From Primula veris (lineage: Eukaryota; Streptophyta; Magnoliopsida; Ericales; Primulaceae): 64,000 bases of DNA. Each line of letters opens with the position of its first letter. Within the stretch, counting starts at the first letter, position 1. The position numbers were made by a program, and so were the translations under genes. Below the pieces are notes generated by a model. That model was not told where the DNA came from. It was given only the letters and a program-made list of their open reading frames with translations, and searched no databases. The stretch is from contig OY821745.1 of the NCBI GenBank assembly GCA_963682055.1, positions 1,619,501-1,683,500 of the forward strand, given 5' to 3'. Of this stretch, positions 34,078 through 47,300 are shown piece by piece.

Positions 34078-35577
34078 AGCTTTAAGTTTGGCAAACCTAG
34101 CACTTTAGAACCACAAAGATCAAGCTTATTTGTGCAAAAGCTGCAACCAAACAAGCCCATATATGCTTCAAATTTTAGACAAGCTGAAAAATAGTTTATT
34201 CGCTATCAAACTTCTCTCAGGAATTAACATTTCAAAGTAGCTTCTGATGAAAGAGTCCATCATCAGAATATAAAAGGAGCACTGGTATAGAGTGCAGAAC
34301 TCTACTTCTTAAAAACACCAAATTTTGATGATAAATTTATTAAAAGGATGAAGTATGAAATAGCAATGTAGATCCTGTAATGAAAAATGGTTAATTATTC
34401 TGAGGATAAATTGAGCACAATTGAGTGCTTTTCCCGCATGACTTTAGACTAATAGTTGTAGAGGTTAGATGATAAGAGCACTCAAGTACAGAGCGTGATC
34501 CTAAAATATTGAGAAATTAATGCATTGGGCTTCCAGCGTTAGTTTGGGGTGATGTTGAACCAAATAAGTATACTATTTTTGGTATTTATTACTTCTAAAA
34601 CAAAACAAAAGTAGGTTTAGTGCTGTAAGAAAAAAGATATACGTATTCTAATTTTAATGAGAACCCTTTTTTAAGGACCATGTCCTCTCGATCTACGCTT
34701 TTTGGAGGAGAAAATATAACTATAACTAACTTCAAAGCTATTCTAAGCTCGAATAAATATACTTTAATTGTATATACCTCCAAAATCCAAAGCATCTACA
34801 AATTTATTGCTAGATGCAAAAAAAAAAAAACACAAATTTGGCTATAGATATATTGGGATATGTTTTCTATGTCATCACGATTTAGTTAAACCGCAATGCA
34901 AATATTTACTCTTCATTCTAATTGTAACGCACTAAAAGTGAAGTGCTTCACAAAGTCGAAGAAAAAGTATTAAAAATAAAAACTGTAGTTGTACCTAACA
35001 AACAACTTATTTGAAATAAAGGGATAATTTACTTTCAACGTTTAGCTCCGTTTTTTAGCTTTTTGGTTTAATTGAAACCCTGTAGTTTCTCATCTTTAAA
35101 GCTAAAATATTCGGTTCAATGGCAAGAAAAAGCTAAAATCTTTCCCCAACAGGTTAACTTCTTTGATGCCTAGATAATTGGGGTTATTTACTTTCAAAAC
35201 TTGCAGCCAAACGAATGGAGGTAGGGTTTGAGGCCACAGGATGCCGTCAAAATATATTTAATAATAATAATAATAGTAGGGACAAAATATAATTAATTCT
35301 TACACTACTTTGTAACTTAGCACAATATTTTTGTTACATATACCCAAACACAGAAGGAGATTATTTGTTAGGAACTAATCAAATCAAACATACCAAAATG
35401 ATATGTAGGTATTGTTTTTGAAACAAATAATTGTACATAATTAGTTTGCTAAAAAAGAAAGAAAGAGAGAAGTAGTACCTAAAAGGGAGAAGAGAGAGAG
35501 ATAAAATAAAGTTGGAGAGCTAAAAGTGCAAGCGTAGATTCAGTTTTTATTTCAGTTAAATTAAAAAAAAATTAGTG
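34078..35577. repeat. Inverted repeat of unit 1, left arm
   Basis: This arm is the reverse complement of 36915-38975. Matched landmarks include taggtttagtgctgtaag (34615) against cttacagcactaaaccta (38430), and gaagtgcttcacaaagtcg (34941) against cgactttgtgaagcacttc (38094). The left arm is 1.5 kb; the right arm is longer mainly because of a 509-bp MITE. The arms are separated by 1.3 kb. No gene is seen in the arm. Confidence 0.88.
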
Positions 35578-36914
35578 TAATTTTATTTGAATGATTTAGA
35601 TATAAGAGTACAAAAGTTTACAATTGACGTACTAAACTATCATAATATTCACAATTTAGGTACTGTCGTTAATTTAGTTGGATTATTCACAATTCAGATA
35701 TTGCCGTTAACTTGGTCTGATTTAACTATCAAATCAAAACGCAATATTTCAAAAAATTAAATTAAGAAAATTTACTAAAAAAAAGGAAAATATACACTTA
35801 TTTTGGTACGTCCCAAAATGAAAAGCATGACACTTATTTCGATACGAAAGAAGTATTATTTGTGTTGTACCGCTAAAAAGCAATTAGTTTTCGAATTACA
35901 CCAAACACTAATTTATTTTTCTTTCCATTCGTATATAAACTATTTGGAAGTGGGGTACCTAACTCAGAGTCATGGTGACTCGAACTCTTTATATACATTA
36001 TATAAAGTCAAAATAATCCAATCGTTCATTTAAAACTCAACTAAATAAAAACATAAAGTAGGGAAAAACTATCCATACTCATTATACATATATATACATC
36101 TTTATAAATATAATTTTCAAAAAAAATCTTCATATACATAATTTTCAAAATAAATCTTTATATACATCAATATACTTCATCTACCGCTTTGTTTATTTAT
36201 TTATTTTGAAAATTCTATATGTTTATTTTTTATTAGTTGAGTTTTAAATGAACGATTGGATTATTTTGACTTTATATAATGTATATAAAGAGTTCGAGTC
36301 ACCATGACTCTGAGTTAGGTACCCCACTTCCAAACTATTTCTTATTGTTTTAGGGTCCTTAAAGTTATTAAATCGTCACCAATGACCAAACGTAAAATCA
36401 CGAAATTTAAAGTGTCAGTACTATGTACTAATGATATAAGTAGTATTTAATTTAGGAGTGGTGTACAATAAGTAAAGATTTTTTAACACACATTAATGTC
36501 ATCATCCTTAATTTATAAAGACAACTAGAAATATACTCGGTGTCCATTTATACAAAATAGAATTACTTTACTAATATGGTTTTCATCTTTAGACTTGCCC
36601 AAACAATTGTATTGATCAAGTATCAAAGCGAGCCATGTAGTTGGTCCTAATGGTTGTGATCATACTATATCACGCTCATTATAGGGATTCCAATACTATC
36701 AGCCACCTTATGGATCATCTTCAAAATCAGGGTTGTTCATTGTGTTATTCTTTAAAAGTGACAGATGTAGTAATAGAATATAAGCAAGACTAAAAAACAT
36801 GTCCGACCTGAGTTTTATTATACTTGACTACCCTGAAGTATGGTAGTGTTTTCGTTAACTAGCCTGAAGTATAAACTCTTCCTTTTACTACCCTCAAGTT
36901 TAGTCTCCGTTAAT
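35578..36914. other. Spacer between the inverted-repeat arms of unit 1
   Basis: AT-rich DNA without a gene, holding the MITE at 35946-36331. The same spacer is present in unit 2 at about 53661-55030, where a 33-bp piece (cctgaagtatggtagtgttt ...) is present twice in tandem near 54918-54980 instead of once. Confidence 0.6.
35946..36331. mobile_element. MULE-like MITE with perfect 9-bp target-site duplication (unit 1 copy)
   Basis: The 386-bp element begins GGAAGTGGGGTACCTAACTC and ends with its inverted counterpart (gagttaggtaccccacttcc). The inverted ends extend about 115 bp. It is bounded by aaactattt at 35937-35945 and 36332-36340. The same element with the same borders sits in unit 2 at 54033-54418, so the insertion is older than the segmental duplication. 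Confidence 0.85.
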
Positions 36915-38975
36915 TTTTTTGTACACTAATTTATTTTTTTAATTTAACTGAAATTGATTCATTAAAAACTGAATCCACGCTTCACTTTTAGCTCTCCAAC
37001 CTTATTTTATCTCCCTCTCTCTTCTCCCTTTTAGGTACTATTTCTCTCTTTCTTTCTATTTTTAGCAAACTAATTATGTACAATTATTTGTTTCAAAAAC
37101 AATACCTACATATCATTTTGGTATGTTTGATTTGATTAGTTCCTAACAAGTAATATCTCCTTCTGTGTTTGGGTATATGTAACAAAAATATTCTTGAATG
37201 TATACCGCCAAGTTACAAAGTAGTGTAAGAATTAATTATATTTTATCCCTACTATTATTATTATTAAATGGGTTTTATATGTTTAATACACCAAACTATC
37301 TGTTTTTAACGATTTGGGTACCCACATTTCAAATTTTCCAATTTAGAAACCACACTATAATAACTTTCCAATTTAGTTACCACCGTCTAAATAAATCACA
37401 AAATCATGTCACGTGACATTTGACAAACATTAATTTGAGAGGCTAATTTGACAATTTTATACAAAAATATGTCATCCTATGAAAACGTTTCCCCCAATTT
37501 CACACATAACAAAAATTTAGATTATATGCTAATTTTTTTTTTTGTGAAATTGGGGGAATTTTTTTTTCTAATATGTCATTTTTGTGCAAAATTGTCAAAT
37601 TAGCCTCTCAAATTAATGTTTATCAAATGTTACGTGACATGATTCTGTGATTTATTTAGATGGTGATACCTAAATTGGAAATTTATTATAGTGTGGTACC
37701 CAAATTGGAAAATTTGAAAGGTGGGTACCCAAATCGTTAACAGCACTATAGTTTGGTGTAGTAAATGTATTTTTTCCCTATTATTAAATATATTTTGACC
37801 GCATCCTGTGGCCTCAAACCCTACCTCACTTGGGGTTCGTTTGGCTGCAAGTTTTGAAAGTAAATAACCCCAATTATCTAGGCATCAAAGAAGTTAACCC
37901 TGTTGGGGAAAGATTTTAGCATTTTCTTGCCATTGAACCGAATATTTTAGCTTTAAAGATGAGAAACTACAGGCGTTCAATTAAACCAAAAAGCTAAAAA
38001 ACGGAGCTAAACATTGAAAGTAAATTATCCCTTTATTTCAAATAAGTTGTTTGCTAGGTACAACTACAGTTTTTATTTTTAATCCTTTTTCTTCGACTTT
38101 GTGAAGCACTTCACTTTTAGTGCGTTACAATTAGAATGAAGAGTAAATATTTGCATTGCGGTTTAACTAAATCGTGATGACATAGAAAACATATCCCAAT
38201 AGATCTATAGCCAAATTTGTGCTTTTTTTTTTTTTGCATCTAGCAATAAATTTGTAGATGCTTTGGACTTTGGAGGTATATACAATATAAGTATATTTAT
38301 TCGAGCTTAGAATATCTTTGAAGTTAGTTATAGTTATATTTTCTCCTCCAAAAAGCGTAGATCGAGAGGACGCGGTCCTTAAAAAAGGGTTCTCATTAAA
38401 ATTAGAATACGTATATCTTTTTTCTTACAGCACTAAACCTACTTTTGTTTTGTTTTAGAAGTAATAAATATCAAAAATAGTATACTTATTTGGTTCAACA
38501 TCACCCCAAACTAGCGCTGGAAGCCCAATGCATTAATTTATCAATATTTTAAGATCACGCTATTTACTTGAGTGCTCTTATCATCTAACCTCTACAACTA
38601 TTAGCCTAAAGTCATGCGGGGAAAAGCACTCAATTGTGCTCAATTCATCTTCAGAATAATTAACCATTTTTCATTACATGATCTACAATGCTATTTCATA
38701 CTTCATCCTTTTAATGAATTTATCACCAAAATTTGGTGTTTTTAAGAAGTAGAGTTCTGCACTCTATACCAGTGCTCCTTTTATATTCTGATGATGGACT
38801 CTTTCATCAGAACCTACTTTGAAATGTTAATTCATGAGAGAAGTTTGATAGCGAATAAACTATTTTTCAGCTTGTCTAAAATTTGAAGCATATATGGGCT
38901 TGTTTGGTTGCAGCTTTTGCACAAATAAGCTTAATCTTTGTGGTTCGAAAGTGCTAGGTTTGCCAAACTTAAAGC
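36915..38975. repeat. Inverted repeat of unit 1, right arm (chimeric)
   Basis: Reverse complement of 34078-35577, interrupted by the MITE at 37270-37778. Compared with the two right-arm copies of unit 2, the part up to about 38460 follows the copy at 55030-57080, while the part from about 38530 follows the copy at 58641-60042 (shared variants include aatttatcaatatt, attagcctaaagtc and ggttcgaaagtgc). Confidence 0.8.
37270..37778. mobile_element. Fold-back MITE in the right arm (unit 1 copy)
   Basis: A 509-bp element starting GGG and ending CCC whose two halves are inverted copies of each other. One half has acaccaaactat, aacgatttgggtaccca and ccaatttag; the other has tgggtacccaaatcgtt and atagtttggtgt. 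It is bounded by tattattaaat on both sides (9-11 bp, uncertain because it lies in an ATT microsatellite). The homologous site in the left arm (near 35255-35270) and in the second right arm of unit 2 (near 58960-58980) is empty. Confidence 0.8.
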
Positions 38976-41351
38976 TTCTTACCTCAAGAGTTATAAATAT
39001 CACAAATAAAACACCCAAATCACAAAAATCTGCTTAACGTATGACCATAATAAATAGCATAAGCAAATAATACCAATATCAATTGAGCATCTATATACTA
39101 ATTCAATTAAAAACTTTTAAACTTGTTTGCTTATAAAAAATAAATAAATTAAAAACTTCTAATTCTGAACTAAACGGAAACGAAGCCAATTACTACACAT
39201 TAGCTACATAAAACGTTACAGAGTATATACACTCCCTCCGTCCCAAATTGTTGGGGCTATACGAAACTGAGTGCAATTTTGACCGACAAATAACTCTTAT
39301 CTACGTTGTCGAAATCGAATTTTTCAAAAGCTAATCACATAGTTCAAATGTTAAACTATATGCAGTCATAATTAAACGTAGATAAATAGAGCCCAATATT
39401 TTGTGACGGAAGGAGTAATTAGATGCAAAACTAACACGGTGGTAATATGAATTGAGTAAATAGATAGAAATGAAATAAAACCCCTAATTTAGAGCAAAAT
39501 GGAAACAGTGACCTAAAAAGTCAACCTGATAAAACTACAACCCAAATAACTAGAGCAAAGATTACACATTAGATAAATATAACTAAATAGGAGATTATAA
39601 ATATATAGATACATAAGCGAATTAAATAAAAGAGATAGAGAGAGAGAGAGCTGACCAGAGAACAAAAAGGGGATCTGCAGTTTTTTTTCTCTCACTAAAA
39701 AAAGAGAGTAGAAAAGAGAGGGTGTATTATTATAGGGAGTAAGTGAGGTGATCCGCTTCACATGTCACGCGTTGAATTAGTAAACTACTTACTACGTACT
39801 ACTTCACATTTGACGAAATGTTATTTTTTTTTTTTTCATACGTGACAAGAGTTAAATTTAGCAAAATTTCATAAAATTTATTCTACGTGTTCTTTTCTAG
39901 AGGGTATTCTTACATATTGATAATGAATTTCTTTTTTCAAGTTATTTATTAACTTACTTGTAAAAAATAAACAAAGTAACGAGGTAATATCAATTTTGTT
40001 GCTTATTAATCAATAATATGTTTGGTTGATTACCGAATCACGTAAACAATACACAATCACAAACTAATATAGTAATAATATGTATATATATTGATGTTCT
40101 ACGATTCAGATATACGGGTCGGTTCTATGGGTCGGGTCCGCGGTATAGAGTTGAGAACCATACCCGCCCCAAGAACCAACGGGGTCGGGTTGAGCAGACC
40201 CAAAAACGGTCTCATGACGAATCAGTTCTTGCGGTTTTTGGGTATTTACGGTGCGGTTTTCAGATTTTAGGTCTTTTTGACACCCCTAACATATATCTTT
40301 AAGCTAATAAATTGAAAGTCAATGCATTTTTTTGTCTCCATTAGTTATGTTAAATCACGTGTTATCTTTATAAATGTTAAAAAAATTGTTAAATATAACA
40401 ATGTTTTTAGTGTTGTTAATAGATGACGTGGCAAAATACAATTAATTAAAACGTGAACTATATTTCAAATACTTCTATTTTAGTTCTTATATTAGTGGGG
40501 TTTACAAAATGACTATTAGTAATTAATTTTAATTAAAATTAGATAATTTTGTTAACTTAATACACTAATGTGAAGGTTAAATTTAACTTACATATGTGTC
40601 ATTTAACATGCAATTAAATGATGATGTGTAAGTTAATATTGTTAAAATTAACACAACTATTGTAGATGCTCTAACAATTCAATTTTATTTCTTCACGTAT
40701 AATTAAATATATAGAATAATATCAAAACTTGTTAATATCATGCTACATAAATAATTTTGGATCTAATAAACCCAATTTTGTATGAATTAGAATCTAATTA
40801 GACTTTATTTTATTTTAGCATAAGACTAATCAATAAAAATATTCATACCTATTTAATAAGTTTAATAATGAATTTACATAGCAAAAAAAAAAAAAAAAAC
40901 GATTTAGCTTATATTAAATAGTTTATAGCACGTTGTTTGATAATTTTATATCATTTTTAAATTTGCATTTATAAAACTACTTTTTTTCAATTTACATATG
41001 GAAATGTAACTTCCCATTAATAGTTTTATAAGTTCATATAAGTGTGTAATTTGTACAATTTTTAAGCGTTATCGTAAAATTTTAAACTATACGGACCAAA
41101 TTGAAACTACAAAACGGGTTCATCCAAAAAGTGTAACCGCAGGTCACTAAAACAAACAAAACTATAAATTTAGATCACTAAAACGGAATTGTTAAAAGTT
41201 GGGTTACCGATCCTCAAATAAACACACAACATATGTCGTCAATCCAAAATTAACCCTTTCCAATATATCCATATTTACTACTGAAGTTAAAACTGTTCAC
41301 CACTGCAAATTCTATCATATGATAAAGCAATAGTTTAACTATACAGATCTG
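38976..41351. other. DNA downstream of UNC93-1
   Basis: No gene is seen. It holds a Stowaway-like MITE (39232-39415), a short (AG)n run near 39635-39650, and a GGGTCGGGTT-rich low-complexity stretch at about 40110-40250 of the kind that is common in plant intergenic DNA. The whole interval is repeated almost exactly at 60043-62415. Confidence 0.6.
39232..39415. mobile_element. Stowaway-like MITE (unit 1 copy)
   Basis: The ends are CTCCCTCCGTCCCAAATTGT and (right side) ATTTTGTGACGGAAGGAG, followed by TA. Internal arms are also inverted (ttatctacgttgtc against aacgtagataaa). About 184 bp. The identical copy is at 60297-60480. Confidence 0.8.
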
Positions 41352-44300
41352 TTACTTCACTTCAACTAGGGAAACAGCCTCCCTGGACCGAATTTCTCCA
41401 GTCCGATCATGATTATCATCTTTCACAGCCAGTAAAATCAATACCGCCAAGAGAGGATAGCTGATCGTAGTCAATGACCAATTTGTAATTAATTGGGACA
41501 AGAATGAGACTTTATGTGTGTCAATTTGCCAAGCAACAGCAGCTCCGGCACTATGGACTCCCTTATAGAATCCAGTATATCTGCAATACATACAACAAAC
41601 ATAAAACTTCATATCTATACCCAAACAAAATCATTAGAGCACCAATTACAACTGCTTTTAAAGCCTCATAGACCACAATAAAGGAACTTGGACAAAAAAA
41701 AAAAAATCAATATTAGGTTCTCTGTAGGTTATAATGAAATAAAAGGTACCAAAGTGGTTCCATAAAGTTAAAAGTATACTCCATATTATGTTGCCTAATA
41801 AACACAAGATGATTGTGTGGAACCACAAATTTATAATTAGGAATTACTGAGAAGGGAAAATATATATATAAAAGATAAAAAAAATTGATGCGAAATCTGA
41901 TGTTTGTTTACCACATATTGAAGGAAAATAGTAGGGAAGCTGGGGTGGATGTTCCATCATAGCAGAAAAGTACAAGCATCAGAAACCGAAAAATCAGCAT
42001 AAGAGCATACGGAAAACCGATGAAAGAGCATTTGAAGCTTAAAAGGATATAGAAAACAAATCTTTAGAGAAATTCATCATTTTTTTTTTTTTTTTTTGTA
42101 ATACTGATTAAAGTAGAAAAAACAAAAAAGTTAACAAAACAGTGGGTCAACCCTTTCCTTGCAAAACATACGAGGCTGCTTATCATGCTTTAGAAAATTA
42201 GGATATTTTTTTAAGCGAAAAGACGAGAGTCAAGTTTGGCATGATGATTTCAAAATATATTTCGAAAATGCTTCTAAAAACACCTCTAAATTAAGAAACA
42301 AAAGGAGAATGTAGGCAATTATGTAAAGTTTTAAAAAAGTTTAATTTTTCTGACAGTCCCTAAAGTGTCGATATTAGTGGTAATATAACTACGAGAATGG
42401 ATATCGAAATCTTTTTAAAAACAAAATCCAACTGTGACCAAATGTACATTCACGGATTTGTAAACAGGTAAATAGAGAGCAAAAGAAATACCTGCTAAGG
42501 GTCTCGGAATCATCAGCCAAGGCACCAATAACCCAATAAACCATACTCTGAAATATGGCATCTAATAATCCGAAAAAGAAATACAACACAAACGGCCCTG
42601 CAAAATCCGAACCAGAGTCCTTAAAATCCAACTTTTTTGGTAGATTACCTCGGCTATATCTCAATTGATTCACAAGCCCACCGGCCCAAACCCCAGTCCC
42701 GAGTAAAGCCACAAGCCCAATCCCAAAAAGCCCTCTTGTTTTTCTACTCTTAAAACTAAAATCCATCACATACCCAATAGCCCACGAACCAATCATCTGT
42801 GCCCCCCAATAAAACACGTTATTCAGCCCCCTCGTCCGTAAATTAAATAAAACCCCGTTCACGTTATTGAACTGGTAGGTGTAAAAAAAGTTACTAGCCC
42901 AAGCGGCCGGGAAAATCAATAACATTTTCCAGTTGAAAAATAATTTTAAAATTTCGATTGCTTCAACTGATACGCTCGAGTATTTGATGTTGGTGCATTT
43001 AGAGCCGTCATTGCGAATTACACGACTAGGGTGTAAAATTGTTAGGGCTATCAGGGTTCCGATTGCCATGAATACCATGAATGATATGTATGTACCGTCG
43101 TTTACAGAGGCAGCGTTTTCACCGCGATTGTAATTTAGTATGAAAGGGATTAATCCACCGATTACTCCACCTAAATTGAAGATGCTCCAGAAGATAGAGA
43201 TGTATGTTCCTAATAAGTAACAATAAGAAAAAAAGGTTAATGGGGAAATCCTGTATTTTCACTACTCACAGTAAGATTATATAATTCATAATGTATCATT
43301 CTTCTAAATAAAAACTATGTGTTGTAATACAACTATTAGCTATGTATTTAGGGAGACAGAAGTAGAGAGAGGGGGGAACAGTATAGTCTTTTATTATGAA
43401 TGAATATGAATGGATGATCAAATACAAGACCCCTAGCCCTCTTTATATAGATAGAGGGGTAGGGTTACAAGCCCACTTGGGCCCAATCAGTAAAAGCCCA
43501 AGAGTCCAATAATCTTACAGCACTCCCCCTTTGGATGTCTTGAATTCTTCGTCTTCATGCAGTCGATCTGAGTCGAGTTCATTCGCAGTGCTAAACACAT
43601 AAAAACCTTAGGGCCGGAAAACGCGGTGTGGGACAAAACCGGTATCTAAGAGAAATTGTGTAGCCGAATGATATATGCCAAAATACTATGTAAGTAACTA
43701 ACCACAAAACAGTGTGCCTCATCAAAACCTTGCCAGAGCAAACCCAATGGGAAAATCTCTGATCGAAGGAAAAAGAGTGCAACAGTGGTAGTAGTAGGGG
43801 ATCAACCACAAAACAGGTGCCTCATCAAAACCTTGCCAGAGTAAACCCAGTGGGAAAAAACTCTGGTCGAAGGACAAAAGAGTACACAGTGGTAAGAAGT
43901 ATACGACAGGATACTCCCCCTGATTTCGGCAATCCATAGTGAGGTATAACAGGGAAAGTGTCTCGCTAAAAACCTTGTCAAGGAAAACCCAGTGGGAAAA
44001 ACCTTGTACTAAGGACAAAAAGAGTACACATGCATACAACAGGATGCTCCCCCTCACTTGCACATGACAGGGTGCGAGGATTTCGACTCCGACATAAAAC
44101 GTCGCTCTAAGGTAGCTCAGATAGCCTACGTAGGCCAATCGCCCGTACATGCTTCTGAAAAGAATGCTTTGGCAGTGACTTGGTGAACAAGTCAGCGTGG
44201 TTATTCTCTGAACCAATATGCTTCACTTCAATCTTTTGAAGCGTTTGTTGTTCATGTGTAAACAACAACTTTGGCGAGATATGCTTAGTGGCATCACCTT

Positions 44301-47300
44301 TGATGTAACCATGCTTCGCTTGATCAATCACAGCGGTGTTGTCCTCATAAATAACAACTGGTTCATCATGATCGTAGGCTAGATCACAGGTGCTTCAAAT
44401 ATGGCCAATAACTGCTCGAAGCCAGACACACTCTAGTCGCCTCATAGAGCGCGAGTAGCTTAGAGTGGTTAGTCGAAGTGGCCACTAGAGTCTGTTTACG
44501 AGACCTCCAGGATATCGCCGTGTTCCCAATGGTAAAGACATAACCAGATTGGGAACGTCCCTTGTGCGGGTCTGATAAGAAACCAACATCGGCATAGCCG
44601 ACAAGGGTTGCGTTGTTTCGAGGATCAATGGAGCTAGATCCACTCGACACAAAGGGATAGAATAAGCCCATGTCCGTAGTACCTCTAAGGTAACGGAAAA
44701 TGTCTTTTATGCCAGTCCAGTGGCAGCGTGTTGGCGCGGTGCTGTGTCGAGCTAGACAATTCACAGCAAACTAGATGTCCGGTCTAGTACATTGGGCCAA
44801 GTACAATAGTGCGCCTATTGCACCCAGATATGAACACTCAGGGCTCAATATCTCTTCATCATCCTCTTTTGGACGGAAGGGGTCCTTATTAATGTCTAGA
44901 GAGCGGACGACCATGGGAGTAGAGGACGGCTTAACATCACTATGACTAAAGCGCCTCAACACCTTTTGGGTGTAACTTTCTTGATGGACTAAAACTCCAT
45001 CTTTACGGTGCTCGATCTGCAGGCCGAGGCAATACCGTGTCTTTCCAAGATCTTTCATCTCGAATTCCTTCTTCAGGATTTCAGCAGTTTCGAACAACTC
45101 TTTCGAGGTTCCTATGAGATTCATATCATCTACATAGACTGTGATAATCGCATATCCTGAAGTGGATTTCTTTATGAACACGCATGGGCATAGTTCATTA
45201 TTAACATATCACAAGCCGATCAAGTATTCACTTAGACGGTTATACCACATCCGTCCGGATTGTTTCAATCCATATAGTGATCGTCTCAGTCTAATCGAGA
45301 ACGTGTTCCATGGACGGAAACTACTTGATTCAGGCAACTTAAGTCCATCAGGGACTCTCATGTAAATCTTTGTGTCCAGATCCCCGTAGAGATACGCTGT
45401 GACCACATCCATGAGCTGCATATTCAGTTTTTCAGAAACTACTAAACCGATTAAGTAGCGGAACGTTATAACGTCCATTACGGGAGAATACGTCTCATCG
45501 TAATCAATTCCAGGGCGTTGAGAGAAACCTTGCGCCACAAGGCGAGCTTTGTATCTAACAATCTCATTATTCTCATCACGCTTCCTTACGAAAACCCATT
45601 TATGACCAACTGGTCTAACATTGGGCGGTGTTGGAGCGACATGTCCAAACACCCTTCGTTTCGTTAAGGAATCCAATTCAACCTGGATTGCTTCTTTCCA
45701 TTGAGGCCAGTCCGTTCTTCGCTGACACTCAGCAACGGTACGAGGTTCCATGTCATCATTGTTCATAATGTCAGTGGCCACTGCGTATATGAACACATAA
45801 TCGATGACAGTCTCGTTTCGATTCAAAATATCGTCTAAACTAGTATAATCGACAGATATTTCGAGATTATCGGGATGATTAGGAACTGGTGTTTCATCTG
45901 GAACACGCTCCTCTAATACATCACCGTGATCCTTAATGATCTCGTGTGGCAAAACAGATGCGACATGATTTCTCCTCTTTCGAGGCAGAACATCCTTGGA
46001 ACCGGACGGCCTTCCTCTTTTTTTCGGAAGGGCGGCGGACTGAACGGCCGACGGCAGCGTCCTTTGCTCAGTGGGTACAACCGGAGCAACGTGTTCAACC
46101 GGAACACGGCGTCTCACTGGGACGTCTATCCTTGCAGGCACATTTGCAGCAGGTATATGTGATCTCGTGACATCCGCTAGTTCATTAAATGCGTCTGGCA
46201 TTTGATTTACAACATTTTGCAGACCTAGGATTCTCTGCAAAAAAATTCCCTGACCCGCCCAAAGTGTTGTGTGCCAAGTCAAATAATACTATACTGTTTC
46301 AAGAATTCCTAATTTTATAAACGAGGTACATTATTATATCTGTAACTAATATTGGGTTCTTTACATAATCTACTACTTTCCGATTACAAATCGCCAACAT
46401 AATATCGATCAAACTTCCCCTTTTCTTCTCCAAACAATACCCGTCTCCGTTTTGAGAAGCAACAACTATATATAGCCAACGACCGGCGTTATAATTCTAA
46501 ATAAACAAAGCAAACCAGAAATTTATTTTGACAGAGATACAATAAACTGACACATCAAATAGGTGAAAAATACGCGTAATAAAATTGAACCATTAATTAA
46601 AATCCAAACCCCCGTTAATCCCACTAATGGCGGACCCTTTTAGCCCCAACTTTTGTCATGCTATTTTTTGACACTCAGGAACCATATCCATACCCAGACT
46701 ATTGTGTGAACACAACATGGGGTGAATTTCTTTCTGCTTATACTCAAAATTCCCATTTCCGTCTATCATAATCATCTATGTAAATCAAAATCAACACCTG
46801 TAGAGCAAACAATCCATATTTTACCTCTAAAAAACATAAAATACCTAATAACATTACTGACAAGGGAGGAACTATATAGTCAATAGCCCTATATGACAAA
46901 AAAGGTCAAATTTATACGCTGTATTATTTAAAATCTTATAGTTATTGCCCTATATTATTTAATGGCAATAGCCCTATACTGGGTAATATTCAAAACTTAC
47001 AGTTCTAGCACTTAAATAGTTAGACACCAAGTTAAGATTTAATCTAAACCCGCTCTGGTACCAACTGTTGACACTTTACCCGAGTTTGGTCTCAGCTTTT
47101 AACCCCAGCCTTTAGTTTTTTTGCTTAAAAGCTAGACTTTATTTGTTTCCCTAGCTCAAACCCTGTGCTTCTCTGGTTTTTTCAGTTTGAAAAAGCTAGA
47201 AGCATTAAACCCATACAGCTTATTTTGCTAAAAAAACTACTGCCTTGTAAGCCCATTACTTCTGGCATGTAAATTTAGAATTTACCTTCCCGATTATGCT

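Larger units (their letters stand above)
43320..46282 (-). mobile_element. 5'-truncated Ty1-copia element in UNC93-1 intron 2
   Basis: The element lies in the same orientation as the host gene. The coding part (46282-44107) covers the proline-rich linker between integrase and reverse transcriptase (KKRGRPSGSKDV), the RT core (WKEAIQVELDSL, HKWVFVRKRD, DYDETYSPV, LYGLKQSGRMWYNRL), the catalytic YVDD at about 45125-45136, and RNase H (GRSQSGYVFT ... ENNHADLFTKSLP). The frame is broken between these blocks by stops or shifts near 45200, 44770 and 44380-44330. A purine-rich tract (ccaaagggggagt) precedes a ~200-bp 3' LTR (43519-43320) that carries a tatataaag box. Integrase, gag and the 5' LTR are missing. 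Confidence 0.85.

Noticed and set aside
39513..39761. Ser/Leu-rich frame near the (AG)n run (also 60578-60826)
   Set aside because: Created by the microsatellite; no homology expected.
43320..46282. Possible complete, active copia element
   Set aside because: Integrase, gag and 5' LTR are missing and the pol frame is interrupted in several places.
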